DNA from: Mesorhizobium sp. AR07
Lineage (GTDB): Bacteria; Pseudomonadota; Alphaproteobacteria; Rhizobiales; Rhizobiaceae
Length of the DNA stretch: 64,000 nt
Assembly: GCF_024746815.1 (NCBI RefSeq)
Contig: NZ_CP080528.1
Span: 124,001 to 188,000, forward strand
Reading direction: 5' to 3'
This document shows positions 35,143 through 44,462 of the stretch, in pieces. Under the pieces are notes generated by a model that was given only the letters and a program-made list of their open reading frames with translations, did no database searches and was not told the origin of the DNA. Every line of letters begins with the position of its first letter. The first letter of the stretch is position 1. The position numbers were made by a program, and so were the translations under genes.

Positions 35143-35174
35143 TTACAATGCCTGATTCATTATGCTGCTCCTTT

Positions 35175-36875
35175 TCAAATGGCGGAAAACAGGGATTTCT
35201 GGTCTTGGTCGGTGACGCGACACGGGCCTTTACGCGAGATCGCGGCTTTGACGGCGGGCTTTTCGAGGTCCGCTGCGCGGATTTGATGGGGGGCGCCGGG
35301 CATGATTTGCTCGGTGGGCAAGAGCCCGGCTTCGACGACACGCCGGATTTTATGGTTGGTGACGCCGAATTTGGTCGCGGCTTCCGACATGGTGAGCCAT
35401 TCTCCGCCAGTATTGCAGGCAGACCGGTAGCCCTCGATCTTGTGCACCCGGCGCAACGAGCTGACGCGATGCCCTGTCCAGGTCTTTCCCTGACCGGTCC
35501 GCATCCCCATGCGGTTGAGCGTGGCGGCGACATCTGCGTCGGACCAGCGCGTCGCCATCGATCGGATGATGGCCATCGCCTCCTCGGGCGTGCTTTTGGT
35601 GTGCTCGCCGGACTTTGGCTTGCGAATGTGAACCTGCGAATGCTGTCCGCCCTGCCAGTGTATAGTGAGTTCGACCTGTCTCGCATCATCGTCCACGGTC
35701 ACGACGATATCCTTGATCAGCGCGCGCAGGAGCCGCTGCCGAAAACGCATGTCGACATCGGAACCGTCCCATGCAGCCCTGAGATCCTGAGCCAGGCCGG
35801 CAAAATCCGGGATGGCGGCGTCATCGCGAACTTGCCGATTGTTGAGCCGGGCTTCGCAGGCTTCGATACGGCGAAGCGTCGCCTCCCAGCTCTTCTCAAG
35901 CTGAGCGGCTATGAGCCTATTGTCGGGGTCGCAGGCCGCATAGCGGCGTTCCGCAAGCGAGGCTTCGTAGCGGGCCTGCTGCAAATCCAGTTCAAGCATC
36001 TGCCTTCTCTGCGCTTCGCCTTCGAGATGCATGCGCTCCGCCTCCAATGCTGCTTCGATCGCCATGGGCGCCACGGCGCGCAAAAGCTCCTGCGAGATCG
36101 CAGCGTCAGCTCGACCGCCATTGGCGGTCATGCATCGGGGTCGCGCCAGCATGAGGTTCGAACGGTCGCAACGGTAGATATGATAACCGATGCGACGGCC
36201 GACATAAACGACGCACAGGCGGCGACCGCAATGACCACAGGTGAGCATGCCGGCCAGAAGAGCCCTTCCGCCCCGACCGGACTTTACACCGCCGCCCTTG
36301 CCGTACGTGTTGGCGGCGAGCAGCTTCTGATTCCGCTCATACTCGTCCCAGCCGACATAGCCTTCATGATGCTCCCTAAGCATAACCGCCCAATCCTCAT
36401 GGGATTTACGGTGGCCGTAGCTCTTGCGAACGCGGCCATCGACGATCTCGGTCCGCTTCTGGGTTTTGCCGTACACATAGACCCCCGCATAGAAAGGGTT
36501 CTTCAATACGCTGATGACGTTGCGATAGCGGATCGGAACCCAGTCGAAGGAGACCATCATCTTGCCGTCAGATGGGCGCGGAAAATGCATGCCTTCGGCA
36601 TTGAGCGAGATCAGCACCTGGCGGGCGCTGCCGATCTCGCGGAACCGCGCGAATATAAGCCTGATGGCTTCCTGGACCCGAATATCAGGGTCGAAACCCA
36701 GGCCGTAATCGCGGGGCCATATGTAGCCGATCGGCACGCTTATCCGCAGTTCGCCCCGCTGGGCCTTCTGTCGCGCGGCCTCGTGCATCCGCGCCCGAAT
36801 GACAGAAAGCTCGAACTCGCTGATGTTGCCCTTCATGCCGAGCAACAGCCGGTCGTTCGGCTTGGCGGGATCATA
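35175..36875 (-). pseudogene. Large serine recombinase A, C-terminal part
   Basis: About 566 residues, starting at YDPAKPNDRLLLGMKGNISE FEL, the end of the resolvase domain. Next comes the recombinase domain (GIGY-like VPIGYIW, LKNPFYAGVYVYGK) and the zinc ribbon (LTCGHCGRRLCVVYVGRR...YRCDRSN). A long coiled coil follows, and then a C-terminal MerR-like helix-turn-helix (WLTMSEAATKFGVTNHKIRR). The N-terminal catalytic Ser domain is missing here and is found at 39341-39714. The two parts meet exactly at the IYD-P codons. Confidence 0.88.
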
Positions 36876-36898
36876 CGAGCACACATCTTAATGCCCCA

Positions 36899-37261
36899 AT
36901 TAGATTTGGAGATGATCAGCGCATAACAGTTACTGATCCGGCACACCCTCTTTATGGGCGCGATTTCATTTTAGCGGCAGGACCGAGCGGCGCCGGCGCC
37001 TATCGTCAGCTTCTTGTCGTTTACCGCGATGATGTTCTCCTGAAGATTCCGATCTCGGCCACCAATCTGTATCCATCGGCACCAGATTCGCCGTCAGCCA
37101 AGCTTTCGACTGCGAGCGTTCGCGATTTTATTCGCCTGGTCAGTTGCGCAAAGGCGCAGGCGCCGCGAAGTTCCGGCGATATGGCTGAGCATGATAGCCT
37201 GACGTCAGAAACCGAATCACCCCGATCGGAACCGCATGGTTCTCTGGAGGGCGAGCCATGA
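36899..37261 (+). CDS. DUF5372-like small protein of element B
   Basis: The frame ending at 37261 reads ITVTDPAHPLYGRDFILAAG, then YRQLLVVYRDDVLLKIPISA TNLYP, followed by a polar tail. The TDP-HPLYGR...RY-DGV-LRIP pattern fits the small DUF5372-type proteins that accompany such recombinases. No ATG, GTG or TTG was found in frame between the element edge and ITVTDP, so the start is unresolved and 36899 is only the approximate left limit. Its TGA overlaps the recombinase ATG (ATGA). Function unknown, perhaps a recombination accessory factor. Confidence 0.55.
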   Translation: MRFGDDQRITVTDPAHPLYGRDFILAAGPSGAGAYRQLLVVYRDDVLLKIPISATNLYPSAPDSPSAKLSTASVRDFIRLVSCAKAQAPRSSGDMAEHDSLTSETESPRSEPHGSLEGEP

Positions 37262-39322
37262 TGTCGGATCTGATAACAACCCAGCATTTGTGCCGAAAAG
37301 CCGTGATTTACATCCGGCAATCGACACCACATCAGATGGTCAACAACCAGGAAAGCCTGCGGCTGCAGTATGCATTGCATCAGCGTGCGGGGGATCTCGG
37401 CTGGGACGACACCAATATCGAAGTGATCGACGCGGACCTTGGCCAGAGTGGAGCTGCGGCGGCTCACCGTGCCGGCTTCAAAGATCTCCTTGGACGCGTC
37501 ACATTGGGTGAAGTTGGCATCGTTCTCTCGTATGAAGTGACACGGCTTGCCCGCAATTGTTCCGATTGGTACCCACTCCTCGATTTATGCGGCTATCGGC
37601 AATGCCTCATCGGCGACCGCGACGGAATTTACGACCCGGGCTCGGCCAACGGGCGCCTGTTGCTTGGCCTGAAGGGTACGATCTCGGAAGTGGAATTGCA
37701 CACGCTTCGTGGCCGCCTGACGGCTGGTCTGCTCAGCAAGGCTGAACGGGGTGAGTTGGCTTTGCTGTTACCAGCCGGGTTGGAGCGGGATACCAATGGT
37801 GTCGTGATGAAGGATTCAAACCAGGAAGTGCAGGACCGGATTGCCCTGATATTCTCTGCATTTTGGGAGTTGGGCACCGTCGGAAAAGTGATCCGTTCCT
37901 TGCGGGATCGTGCGCTCACCATACCGCGGCGAAATCGATTTGGCGACGTTGTCTGGCGCGTCCCAACTGCCAACATGCTTGCCGGGATGTTGAAGAACCC
38001 GGCCTATGCCGGCGCCTTCGTCTATGGCCGCACCCAGTCCTGTCACGCCAGGTATGCGAGTGGTAAAATCATCTCGCGACGCCGGCCAATGGCAGAGTGG
38101 AAAATCGTAGTTAAAGACCGTTATCCTGCTTATTGCGATTGGGAGCGTTACGAGCGGATCCAGACCATGCTGAGCGACAATCACGCTGAATACCGACGAA
38201 ACCAGACACGCGGTGCGCCGCGTGATGGCGCGGCGGTGTTGCAAGGCATTGTCTGGTGCGGGCGATGCGGCCATAAAATGGGCGTCGAATACAAGAACGG
38301 CAATCGTTACGTCTGCAACTTCCTGGCACGCAGCCAGGGCGGAGCCTTATGCCAGCATTTGCCAGCCGATCCCATCGACGCCCGCGTCGTTGAGGCCCTC
38401 TTCGCGGCGGCCAGTCCGGCCGAGTTGGCCGAGTTGATGCACGCCAAAGATGCTCGTCAGCAGGCAGACGAGGCTTTTGAGCGCGCTGAAGAGCAGCAGA
38501 TCAAGCGGCTGCGTTATCAAGCGCTGCTCGCAGAACGGCAATACAATCGGGTTGACCCTGACAATCGCCTGATTGCGGCCGAGTTGGAGCGCCGTTGGGA
38601 GGGGGGCTCTGCGTGAGCTTCGTCAAGCGGAGGATGCACTTGAGCGCCGTCGCGCAATGCAAAGTCAATCTGATGATCTGACGCCGACAGAACAGAATGA
38701 TTTTATCGCTGCCGGTTCGCAACTTCCCGAATTTTGGCAGAGACCTGACATAGAGTGGGGACGCAAGAAAGCCTTACTACGCAGCCTGATCGACAAAGTG
38801 ATCCTGCAACGGGTGGTCCGAGATCGGATTACGATCCGCATCGTTTGGCGAGGCGGTGAAGTTACCGAACGCGAGGTCGAGCCGAGGGTGCATGCCTTGA
38901 GCGCCCTGTCTCGCGGCGCCGAGATGGAGGTCCGGCTGCTCGAACTGGCTCATCAAGGGGACGACGACGCGGCGATAGCGGCCAAACTGACTAAGGAAGG
39001 CTTCCGCTCACCGCGCCGCAGCTACGTTCCTGTGCGCACAGTCCAGATCGTCCGACAACGCCATCGCGTATTGAGGCAGTCTACACCAGCCCGCTCTCAC
39101 CACATTCCCGGGTGGCTAACGGTGTCTGAACTAGCGATGGCAGCGGACGTTTCTCGCTCCTGGATCCGGCATCGAATCCGCAATGGCGTGATCAGTGTCC
39201 GCCAAAACGCCCTTCACAAACGCGTTCTGTTTCCAGATGCCGCTGCAACAATCGCCGCAATACAAGAGCTCAAATCCGGCGTGCGGCAACACCTCGACTT
39301 TAACCCACCTGCTACCGAATAA
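37258..39322 (+). pseudogene. Large serine recombinase B, frameshifted at a G6 run
   Basis: Frame 1 (37258-38616): catalytic domain AVIYIRQSTPHQMVNNQESL (catalytic Ser), YEVTRLARNCSDWYPLLDLC, DGIYDPGSANGRLLLGLKG, then LKNPAYAGAFVYGRT and the zinc ribbon VWCGRCGHKMGVEYK. At 38601-38606 a run of six G puts translation out of frame. With five G the protein continues ALRELRQAEDALERRRA into the frame ending at 39322, which has the C-terminal helix-turn-helix WLTVSELAMAADVSRSWIRH. The combined length of ~685 residues is normal. It may be mutated, or rescued by slippage on the G run. Confidence 0.85.
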
Positions 39323-39340
39323 GGGTATCAACATGATAGA

Positions 39341-39714
39341 TCGTAAATGCCATCGATATCGATCACGCGCGCATCGACCTGACCGCAAAGCTCAAGCAGC
39401 CTGTGCCAGTCCGGACCATTGCGCGACAACCGAGAGGCCTCAAGACACAATACTGCGCCGACATGACCGGTGCACAGATCGTCGACGAGCCGCTCGAAAC
39501 CCGGGCGCTCGACGGCGCCGCTCGCGCTGCGGCCCAGATCCTCGTCGATCACCTCGACATTGTGGAACCCCCAACGCCGCGCAACGTCGACCAGCTCATA
39601 TTGCCGGCGTTGACTCTCAAGGTTTGCATGAACCTGTTGGGCCGTCGACTGTCTGACGTAGACGACGGCCTTGCGCTTCAGGAGTGCCATGGGAAGAAGA
39701 TTACCGCCCGTCAT
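39341..39714 (-). pseudogene. Large serine recombinase A, N-terminal catalytic part
   Basis: From an ATG at 39714 (a second ATG, MALLKRKAVVYVRQST, lies nine codons on): VYVRQSTAQQVHANLESQRR (catalytic Ser), VIDEDLGRSASG, LEASRLSRNGPDWHRLLELC, VIDIDGIYD. Homology breaks at about 39341 in the DGIYD codons; the continuing part is at 35175-36875. Its start overlaps the stop of the DUF5372-like gene (ATGA). Confidence 0.88.
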
Positions 39715-40190
39715 CGGTCATCTCCTTCTCCGCGACACCTGCAGCCGCCATCAGCAGCTTGGCGAGGCTCGCGACCGCGACCGCGCGTTGCGCTCTCGTC
39801 AGCCCGTCCAGGGCTCGGGAGTCGAGTGGCATGATCAACTGCCGTAGTGCTGGCAGCCGGCTTGGCGGGGGCAATGTCTTCATCGATAACCTCCTGAGCG
39901 TTCGAACCGCTCGCAAGGCCATTACGAAATCCCCGATGGATCAAGAGGTTGTGAAGGTCAGTCAGCGCATCCACGGTCACCCGAGGGCTGCCCAAGGTGA
40001 ACGCTTCACAAACGTCGCGATCCAACATCCATGTGGGAACGACAATGACTTCGCCATGGCGCACGACAATGTGCGCGACTCTGCCGTTCGCCCGCTCCTC
40101 GGTATACTCGCATCGAACGGTCCGCTCGAAATACGGATGCCATCGATACCAAACGACAACCTCGCGCCCGACATGGGCAGAATGTCTGCG
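39711..40190 (-). CDS. DUF5372-like small protein of element A
   Basis: The frame reads VGREVVVWYRWHPYFERTVR, then CEYTEERANGRVAHIVVRHG EVIVVPTWMLD, then TVDALTDLHNLLIHRGFR and a charged tail. A GTG lies at 40064, but conserved sequence extends upstream to the element boundary near 40190 without a normal start codon, as in element B. It overlaps recombinase A by four bases. Function unknown. Confidence 0.55.
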   Translation of the reverse strand, partial: RRHSAHVGREVVVWYRWHPYFERTVRCEYTEERANGRVAHIVVRHGEVIVVPTWMLDRDVCEAFTLGSPRVTVDALTDLHNLLIHRGFRNGLASGSNAQEVIDEDIAPAKPAASTTAVDHATRLPSPGRADESATRGRGREPRQAADGGCRCRGEGDDR

Positions 40191-40192
40191 AG

Positions 40193-40426
40193 ATGACAGT
40201 CGGCAGGCGCAATTGGCTTTTCTCGGGCAGCTTCGCCGCGGCGGAGCGGTCAGCGGTCGTGCTCAGCATCATTGAGACCTGCAAGCTCTGCGGCGTCGAT
40301 GCCGAAGCCTACATGGCCGATGTCACCGAGCGCATCCAGAACGACTGGCCAGCCTCGCGCTGGGACGAGCTGATGCCGTGGAGCTGGGTGCGCCGCCAAG
40401 CGATGCCGCTCTCCTTGGCGGCATGA
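40193..40426 (+). pseudogene. tnpC: IS66 transposase TnpC, 3' portion
   Basis: MTVGRRNWLFSGSFAAAERS, AVVLSIIETCKLCGVDAEAY, DVTERIQNDWPASRWDELMP: the usual IS66_C end of TnpC. It joins to ERAIRG at 35142 when the insertion is removed. Its TGA overlaps the ATG of the UPF0149 gene. Confidence 0.9.
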
Positions 40427-41025
40427 GCGCGATCGATGACATGGCGCTGTCGGACGAGGCGCTGGAGGCCTGGATGGCCATCAAACCCGCCCCCCGCCCG
40501 CTGGTGCGGACGATGTCGGCGCTGGATGGCTTCGTAACGGCGGCGGTCACCGGGCCGCGGTTCCCGGACCCGCAAGACTGGATGTGCCCGCTCATGGGGT
40601 TGCGGCGCGACGTCCTGGCCAAAGGATCTGCAACCGATCACGCCGTGTTTGCCAGCGTCGCCAGGATCCACAACCGGATCAACGAGACGCTCTTCGACAG
40701 GCCGCAGGATTATGCGCCCCGTTTCGCCACCAAGCCCAGCGGCGGCATCGACCCGCGGCCGTGGTGCCAGGGGTTCTACGCGGCCATCAATCTCAACATC
40801 AAAAAATGGAAACGGCTACTCGACCTCGACAACCCCAACCACGGCCTGCTGCTGCCGATCCTGATCTACTGCGTCGACAAAAAGGGGCGGCCCGTCCTCG
40901 GCAAGCCCAGGCCAGGGCCAGAGACCGCGCGCTTCATCGAGCATGAGGCCTACAAAGACATCGCCCTCGTCATCCCCGCCCTGCGCGAACTCCACTACGT
41001 CACCCGTTATGACGATCCGCAGTGA
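40423..41025 (+). CDS. UPF0149 (YecA-like) protein of IS66
   Basis: 200 residues from the ATG at 40423 (ATGA overlap with the tnpC stop). DEALEAWMAIKPAP and DGFVTAAVTGPRFPDPQDWM define the UPF0149 domain. WCQGFYAAINLN and the C-terminal HEAYKDIALVIPALRELHYV are also typical. Such a fourth gene is found in a subgroup of IS66 elements; its role in transposition is unknown. Intact. Confidence 0.85.
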   Translation: MSAIDDMALSDEALEAWMAIKPAPRPLVRTMSALDGFVTAAVTGPRFPDPQDWMCPLMGLRRDVLAKGSATDHAVFASVARIHNRINETLFDRPQDYAPRFATKPSGGIDPRPWCQGFYAAINLNIKKWKRLLDLDNPNHGLLLPILIYCVDKKGRPVLGKPRPGPETARFIEHEAYKDIALVIPALRELHYVTRYDDPQ

Positions 41026-41107
41026 TCGGCGGCGACGCGGACCAACGGCTTCCTACTATCTACTATAGAGCACTATTTCGGGAAAGGCGCCTTGGCGCAT
41101 CGCTTAC

Positions 41108-42054
41108 AGAAATCAGCGGTTGAGGGAGCTTGTTCCGACACCCAAATTACATACCCGAAAGACCTCGTCTACGGAAGCAAAATCGACACAAAATCAATGA
41201 GAACGGCCGAAGTTAGCCGGCCAGACGTGGTCGATAAATCTTGTTCGGCCGGCGCCAATCGATCCCGTCCAAAAGTAGCGAAAGCTGTGCCTTGGTGAGC
41301 GACACGGTCACCTGATCCTTGGTGGTCGGCCAGGCGAAACAACCATCGGAAAGCCGTTTTGTAAAAAGGCAGAACCCCTGGTCGTCATGCGCCAAAACCT
41401 TGATGATATGACCCTTGCGTCCACGGAAGCAGAAGATCGCGCCGGTATGCGGGTCGAGCGCGAGCACCTGCTGCACCATCCGCGCCAGGCTGTTGATCCC
41501 GCGGCGCATATCGGTCTCACCGCAGCACAAGTAAATCCGGTCGGTCGGCACCACTGTGATCAACTGGTCAACTCCGCCAGGACGATACGTAGCGCCGTCG
41601 GATCGACGGTCCCGTCGATAAGCAATCGCGCGCCGTTCGGAAAGGCCACGACGATCCTGCCGGCCGGGTCCGGGCAATCGGCGACGGGACGCTCGACCTC
41701 GGGCAGATCGTTCACGTCGATCCGCGCGAAAGTTGCCATCGCCTGATCGGCCTCGAGCTCGCCGCCGGCCATCTGCTTGCGCCACGCATAGAGCTGTGAC
41801 GGAGCTACGCCGAACGCCTCCGCGACCTCGGTCACCGACGACCCCACCGCGCTCGCCAGATCGACCAACGCGCGCTTCTCAGTGCAACTCCACAGCCTTC
41901 GTTGCCGCACGCGCCCGCGCACCGTTGTAAGCTCTTCGGTCGCCGCGGCGCCGCTTAACTCGGCGACCATATCGCCCCTTGCATGTTCCAATGTCATGGC
42001 TCGAAAACTCCATGTTCATCGGCATCTTGCAAGGTGCCTTGGCGCATCGCTTAC
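41108..42054 (-). mobile_element. Inverted 947-bp copy of the IS66 left end (tnpA, tnpB, start of tnpC)
   Basis: Reverse complement of 32879-33825, almost identical; the only changes noticed are two bases in tnpA that turn one Arg into Leu. It contains a complete tnpB (41213-41563) and tnpA (41560-41997). It abuts the right end of the full IS66 directly and ends in an intact IS66 terminal repeat at 42054. Confidence 0.9.
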
Positions 42055-42394
42055 CGTCGATCCGCGCGAAAGTTGCCATCGCCTGATCGGCCTCGAGCTC
42101 GCCGCCGGCCATCTGCTTGCGCCACGCATAGAGCTGTGACGGAGCTACGCCGAACGCCTCCGCGACCTCGGTCACCGACGACCCCACCGCGCTCGCCAGA
42201 TCGACCAACGCGCGCTTCTCAGTGCAACTCCACAGCCTTCGTTGCCGCACGCGCCCGCGCACCGTTGTAAGCTCTTCGGTCGCCGCGGCGCCGCTTAACT
42301 CGGCGACCATATCGCCCCTTGCATGTTCCAATGTCATGGCTCGAAAACTCCATGTTCATCGGCATCTTGCAAGGTGCCTTGGCGCATCGCTTAC
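42055..42394 (-). mobile_element. Second inverted partial copy of the IS66 left end
   Basis: Reverse complement of 32879-33218, so 340 bp with the first ~280 bp of tnpA. It follows the previous copy head to tail and again ends in the terminal GTAAGCGATGCGCC repeat (42394). Confidence 0.9.
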
Positions 42395-42713
42395 CTACAT
42401 CGCGCCGGGCAAGCCGATGCAGAATGGTTATGTCGAATCCTTCAACGGTCGCATGCGCGACGAGCTCTTGAACGAGAGCCTGTTCTTCGGCCTCGACCAC
42501 GCCCGCAGCGCCATCGCCGAATGGCGGGAGGACTTCAACACCGCGAGGCCTCATTCCTCGCTCGGCTACCAGACCCCGGCAGCCTATGCCGAGGTCATCA
42601 CCGCAACCGGCTCCGACGCTGTGCTGATGGAAGGCTCCGCGCCTCCGCCGGTTGCTCAACCCGCGCCAAGAGGCGTAACAGAAACGGCCAAGGCTCTAGT
42701 CGCCACTGGATGA
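42395..42713 (+). pseudogene. IS3-family transposase, C-terminal fragment
   Basis: YIAPGKPMQNGYVESFNGRM RDELLNE (final Glu of the DDE triad), then ARPHSSLGYQTPAAYAE and a stop at 42713. It is squeezed between two IS66 ends and lacks the first two thirds of the enzyme. Confidence 0.85.
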
Positions 42714-42724
42714 CAGTTCAGTGG

Positions 42725-42942
42725 CAGGTCACGTCCTCGGCAAGCCCAGGCCGGGGCCCGAGACCGCGCACTTCATCGAGCACGAGGCCTACAAAGACAT
42801 CGCCCTCGTCATCCCCGCCCTGCGCGAACTCCACTACGTCACCCGCTATGGCAACCCGGAGTGATCGCCGCCGGCGCGCCGACCAACAAGCGACCCTAAC
42901 CATCAAGCTATTTCGGGAAAGGTGCCTTGGCGCATCGCTTAC
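42725..42942 (+). mobile_element. IS66 right-end fragment with UPF0149 gene tail
   Basis: The frame to 42864 encodes the last ~45 residues of the UPF0149 protein (VLGKPRPGPETAHFIEHEAY...), followed by the IS66 right terminal repeat ending at 42942. It parallels 40880-41107 with a few changes. Confidence 0.85.
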
Positions 42943-43049
42943 ACCTTGTGTGCCGTGGGGACGATTTGCCGTATGCGGGGCGCCCTGCGTTCAAGCTCAG
43001 CCTTGCCGTGCCCTGACGCAATTTCCGTCAACGAGAGCTCAGCCCGCGG

Positions 43050-44219
43050 CTACAACTGGAAGAGGTCTCGTGGAAGCTTGCTGAACGTTTCAGCGCCGGC
43101 TTCGGTAACCCGAAATGTCTCGCTGATGACGTAGCCGACATCCTCATCAATCCAGTTTCCGAGCATTAGATGGAATGTCATGTTGGGTTTCAGGATTGTG
43201 GGGTCACCCACCTTGAGGCTGGCGGTCGGTTCCGTCCATTCGATTCCTATGGCATATCCGCAGCGCGACTCTTTTTCAAACCCATACTTTCGAACCGTCG
43301 TGTTGAAAGCGACAGCAACATCGCCGCAGGTTGCACCGGGCTTGGCAGCTGCGAGAGCGGCTTCCAGTCCGGCGACCTCGCCATCATGAATTCGACGCAG
43401 GTGGTCCGAAGGCTTACCTATCGACATTGTGCGCATCAGTGCCGAAATGTAGCCGTGGCGGACCCCTCCGAATTCTAAGTTTATCTGCGAACCTTGTCGG
43501 AAAACGTCTTCCGCCCAAGGGATGTGGCACGTGGAAGTGCGCGGTGATGCACATAGGTAAAAATTGGACACGTCCGTGCCCGGTCTTCCATCCGCACCGC
43601 GTACGAGCGTTGCGATAATCTCCGCCGCCGCTTCAGCCTCGCCAACGCCTGGACGGATGAATTCTTTGGCGCGCAGCATGCCTGCATCAGTAATCGCCGC
43701 GGCTTCGCGCATTACCGCGATTTCGACATCGGATTTTACACCTCGAATCCAGCTAACCATGTTCGCGAAGTTTACAAGCCTTGCTTCCGGCAATCTCATC
43801 TCGAATTTTTTCGTTACGACAGCAGGAAGTAAGTCCGCCTCGATCCCGATGCCTCCGCGCGCGAATCCATTATCCAGAAGGAAATCGATTGCAGTATCCC
43901 AGCCGTTCTTGTCTGGATTAGCGATCAACGCTTCAGGGTAGCCGAAGATCCGACTGCGATCGATGAACATTTGGTGGATAGCAGCCGGGGCGTCCATACG
44001 ACGCGTAATAAACGTCGGTTCTTCATCTTTCGCTGAAACGATCAGACACTGGGGCACGTAGCCTGATTTGGACGTATATCCGGTCAAATAGGTGATGTTC
44101 GCGGTCGTCGTGACTACCAGAGCATCGACTTCGCGCGTCTGCATTGCAGCTTTTACGGCAGATAAACGCCGCAAGTATTCACTCCGCGGAAACGCCTGCG
44201 GCCCCTTGGGCATCGCCAT
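43050..44219 (-). CDS. M24-family metallopeptidase-like hydrolase (ectoine hydrolase/creatinase type), paralogue 2
   Basis: 389 residues; AAGGAG lies 8 bp before the ATG. Two-domain creatinase/prolidase fold: N-terminal domain with ITYLTGYTSKSGYVPQCLIV and RRMDAPAAIHQMF, and a pita-bread domain with WIRGVKSDVEIAVMREAA, GQ-SINLEFGG, SRCGYAIGIEWTEP and LGNWIDEDVGYVISETFRVT. The overall plan resembles ectoine hydrolase (DoeA/EutD), creatinase and dimethylsulfoniopropionate lyase DddP-type members. It is the last gene of the catabolic run. With the closer DoeA-like gene at 46961, the two may act on different amide or cyclic amidine bonds of one substrate. Confidence 0.82.
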   Translation of the reverse strand: MAMPKGPQAFPRSEYLRRLSAVKAAMQTREVDALVVTTTANITYLTGYTSKSGYVPQCLIVSAKDEEPTFITRRMDAPAAIHQMFIDRSRIFGYPEALIANPDKNGWDTAIDFLLDNGFARGGIGIEADLLPAVVTKKFEMRLPEARLVNFANMVSWIRGVKSDVEIAVMREAAAITDAGMLRAKEFIRPGVGEAEAAAEIIATLVRGADGRPGTDVSNFYLCASPRTSTCHIPWAEDVFRQGSQINLEFGGVRHGYISALMRTMSIGKPSDHLRRIHDGEVAGLEAALAAAKPGATCGDVAVAFNTTVRKYGFEKESRCGYAIGIEWTEPTASLKVGDPTILKPNMTFHLMLGNWIDEDVGYVISETFRVTEAGAETFSKLPRDLFQL

Positions 44220-44462
44220 AATGTCAACTCCTTCAAAGGTATGTAATTTTAGCTTGGCCGCCTTCTTTGTGATAACGGCGTTTTATGTCTAGGCGCTCCG
44301 GCAAACTCTCTTGAATGTGGTCGACGCCGGAGATCGCTGCTACGAAATCTGTGGTGGTCCGGAGGCGCGACATGACGGACTCGCCACCCCGTCCCGACAG
44401 TCCTTTGATCTCCTTTTCCGAAATAGCGGTCGTCCTAAAGTAAGACGAATAACTTGCCCAAT

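Larger units (their letters stand above)
36876..39340 (+). mobile_element. Serine-recombinase element B (inserted in recombinase A)
   Basis: About 2.46 kb lying between the GAT codon of the N-terminal half and the CCC codon of the C-terminal half of recombinase A (TACGAT|C...TATGATC). It carries, on the plus strand, a DUF5372-like frame and a large serine recombinase, the same two-gene design as element A in opposite orientation. Confidence 0.75.
35143..40193 (-). mobile_element. Serine-recombinase element A (inserted in tnpC)
   Basis: Inserted between ERAIRG and TVGRRNWLFSGS codons of tnpC. It consists of a DUF5372-like gene and a large serine recombinase on the minus strand, the latter itself split by element B (36876-39340). 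Removing B reconstitutes a ~2.6-kb two-gene element. The exact crossover bases are uncertain by a few nucleotides. Confidence 0.75.
32879..41107 (+). mobile_element. IS66-family element interrupted by serine-recombinase elements
   Basis: The left end (GTAAGCGATGCGCCAAGGC, 32879) and right end (the same sequence inverted, ending 41107) form the terminal repeats. Gene order is tnpA, tnpB, tnpC and a UPF0149 gene. tnpC is split at about 35143/40193 by a ~5-kb insertion. No 8-bp target duplication is visible because the right flank is another rearranged IS66 piece. Confidence 0.85.

Noticed and set aside
33792..36926. A 1044-codon open frame
   Set aside because: Only the first ~450 codons are IS66 TnpC. 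From 35143 on it is the complement of a serine recombinase gene, so no long fusion protein is claimed.
42323..43084. A 253-codon plus-strand frame
   Set aside because: It runs through an IS66 end, an IS3 fragment in another frame and an IS66 tail; no family sequence of its own.
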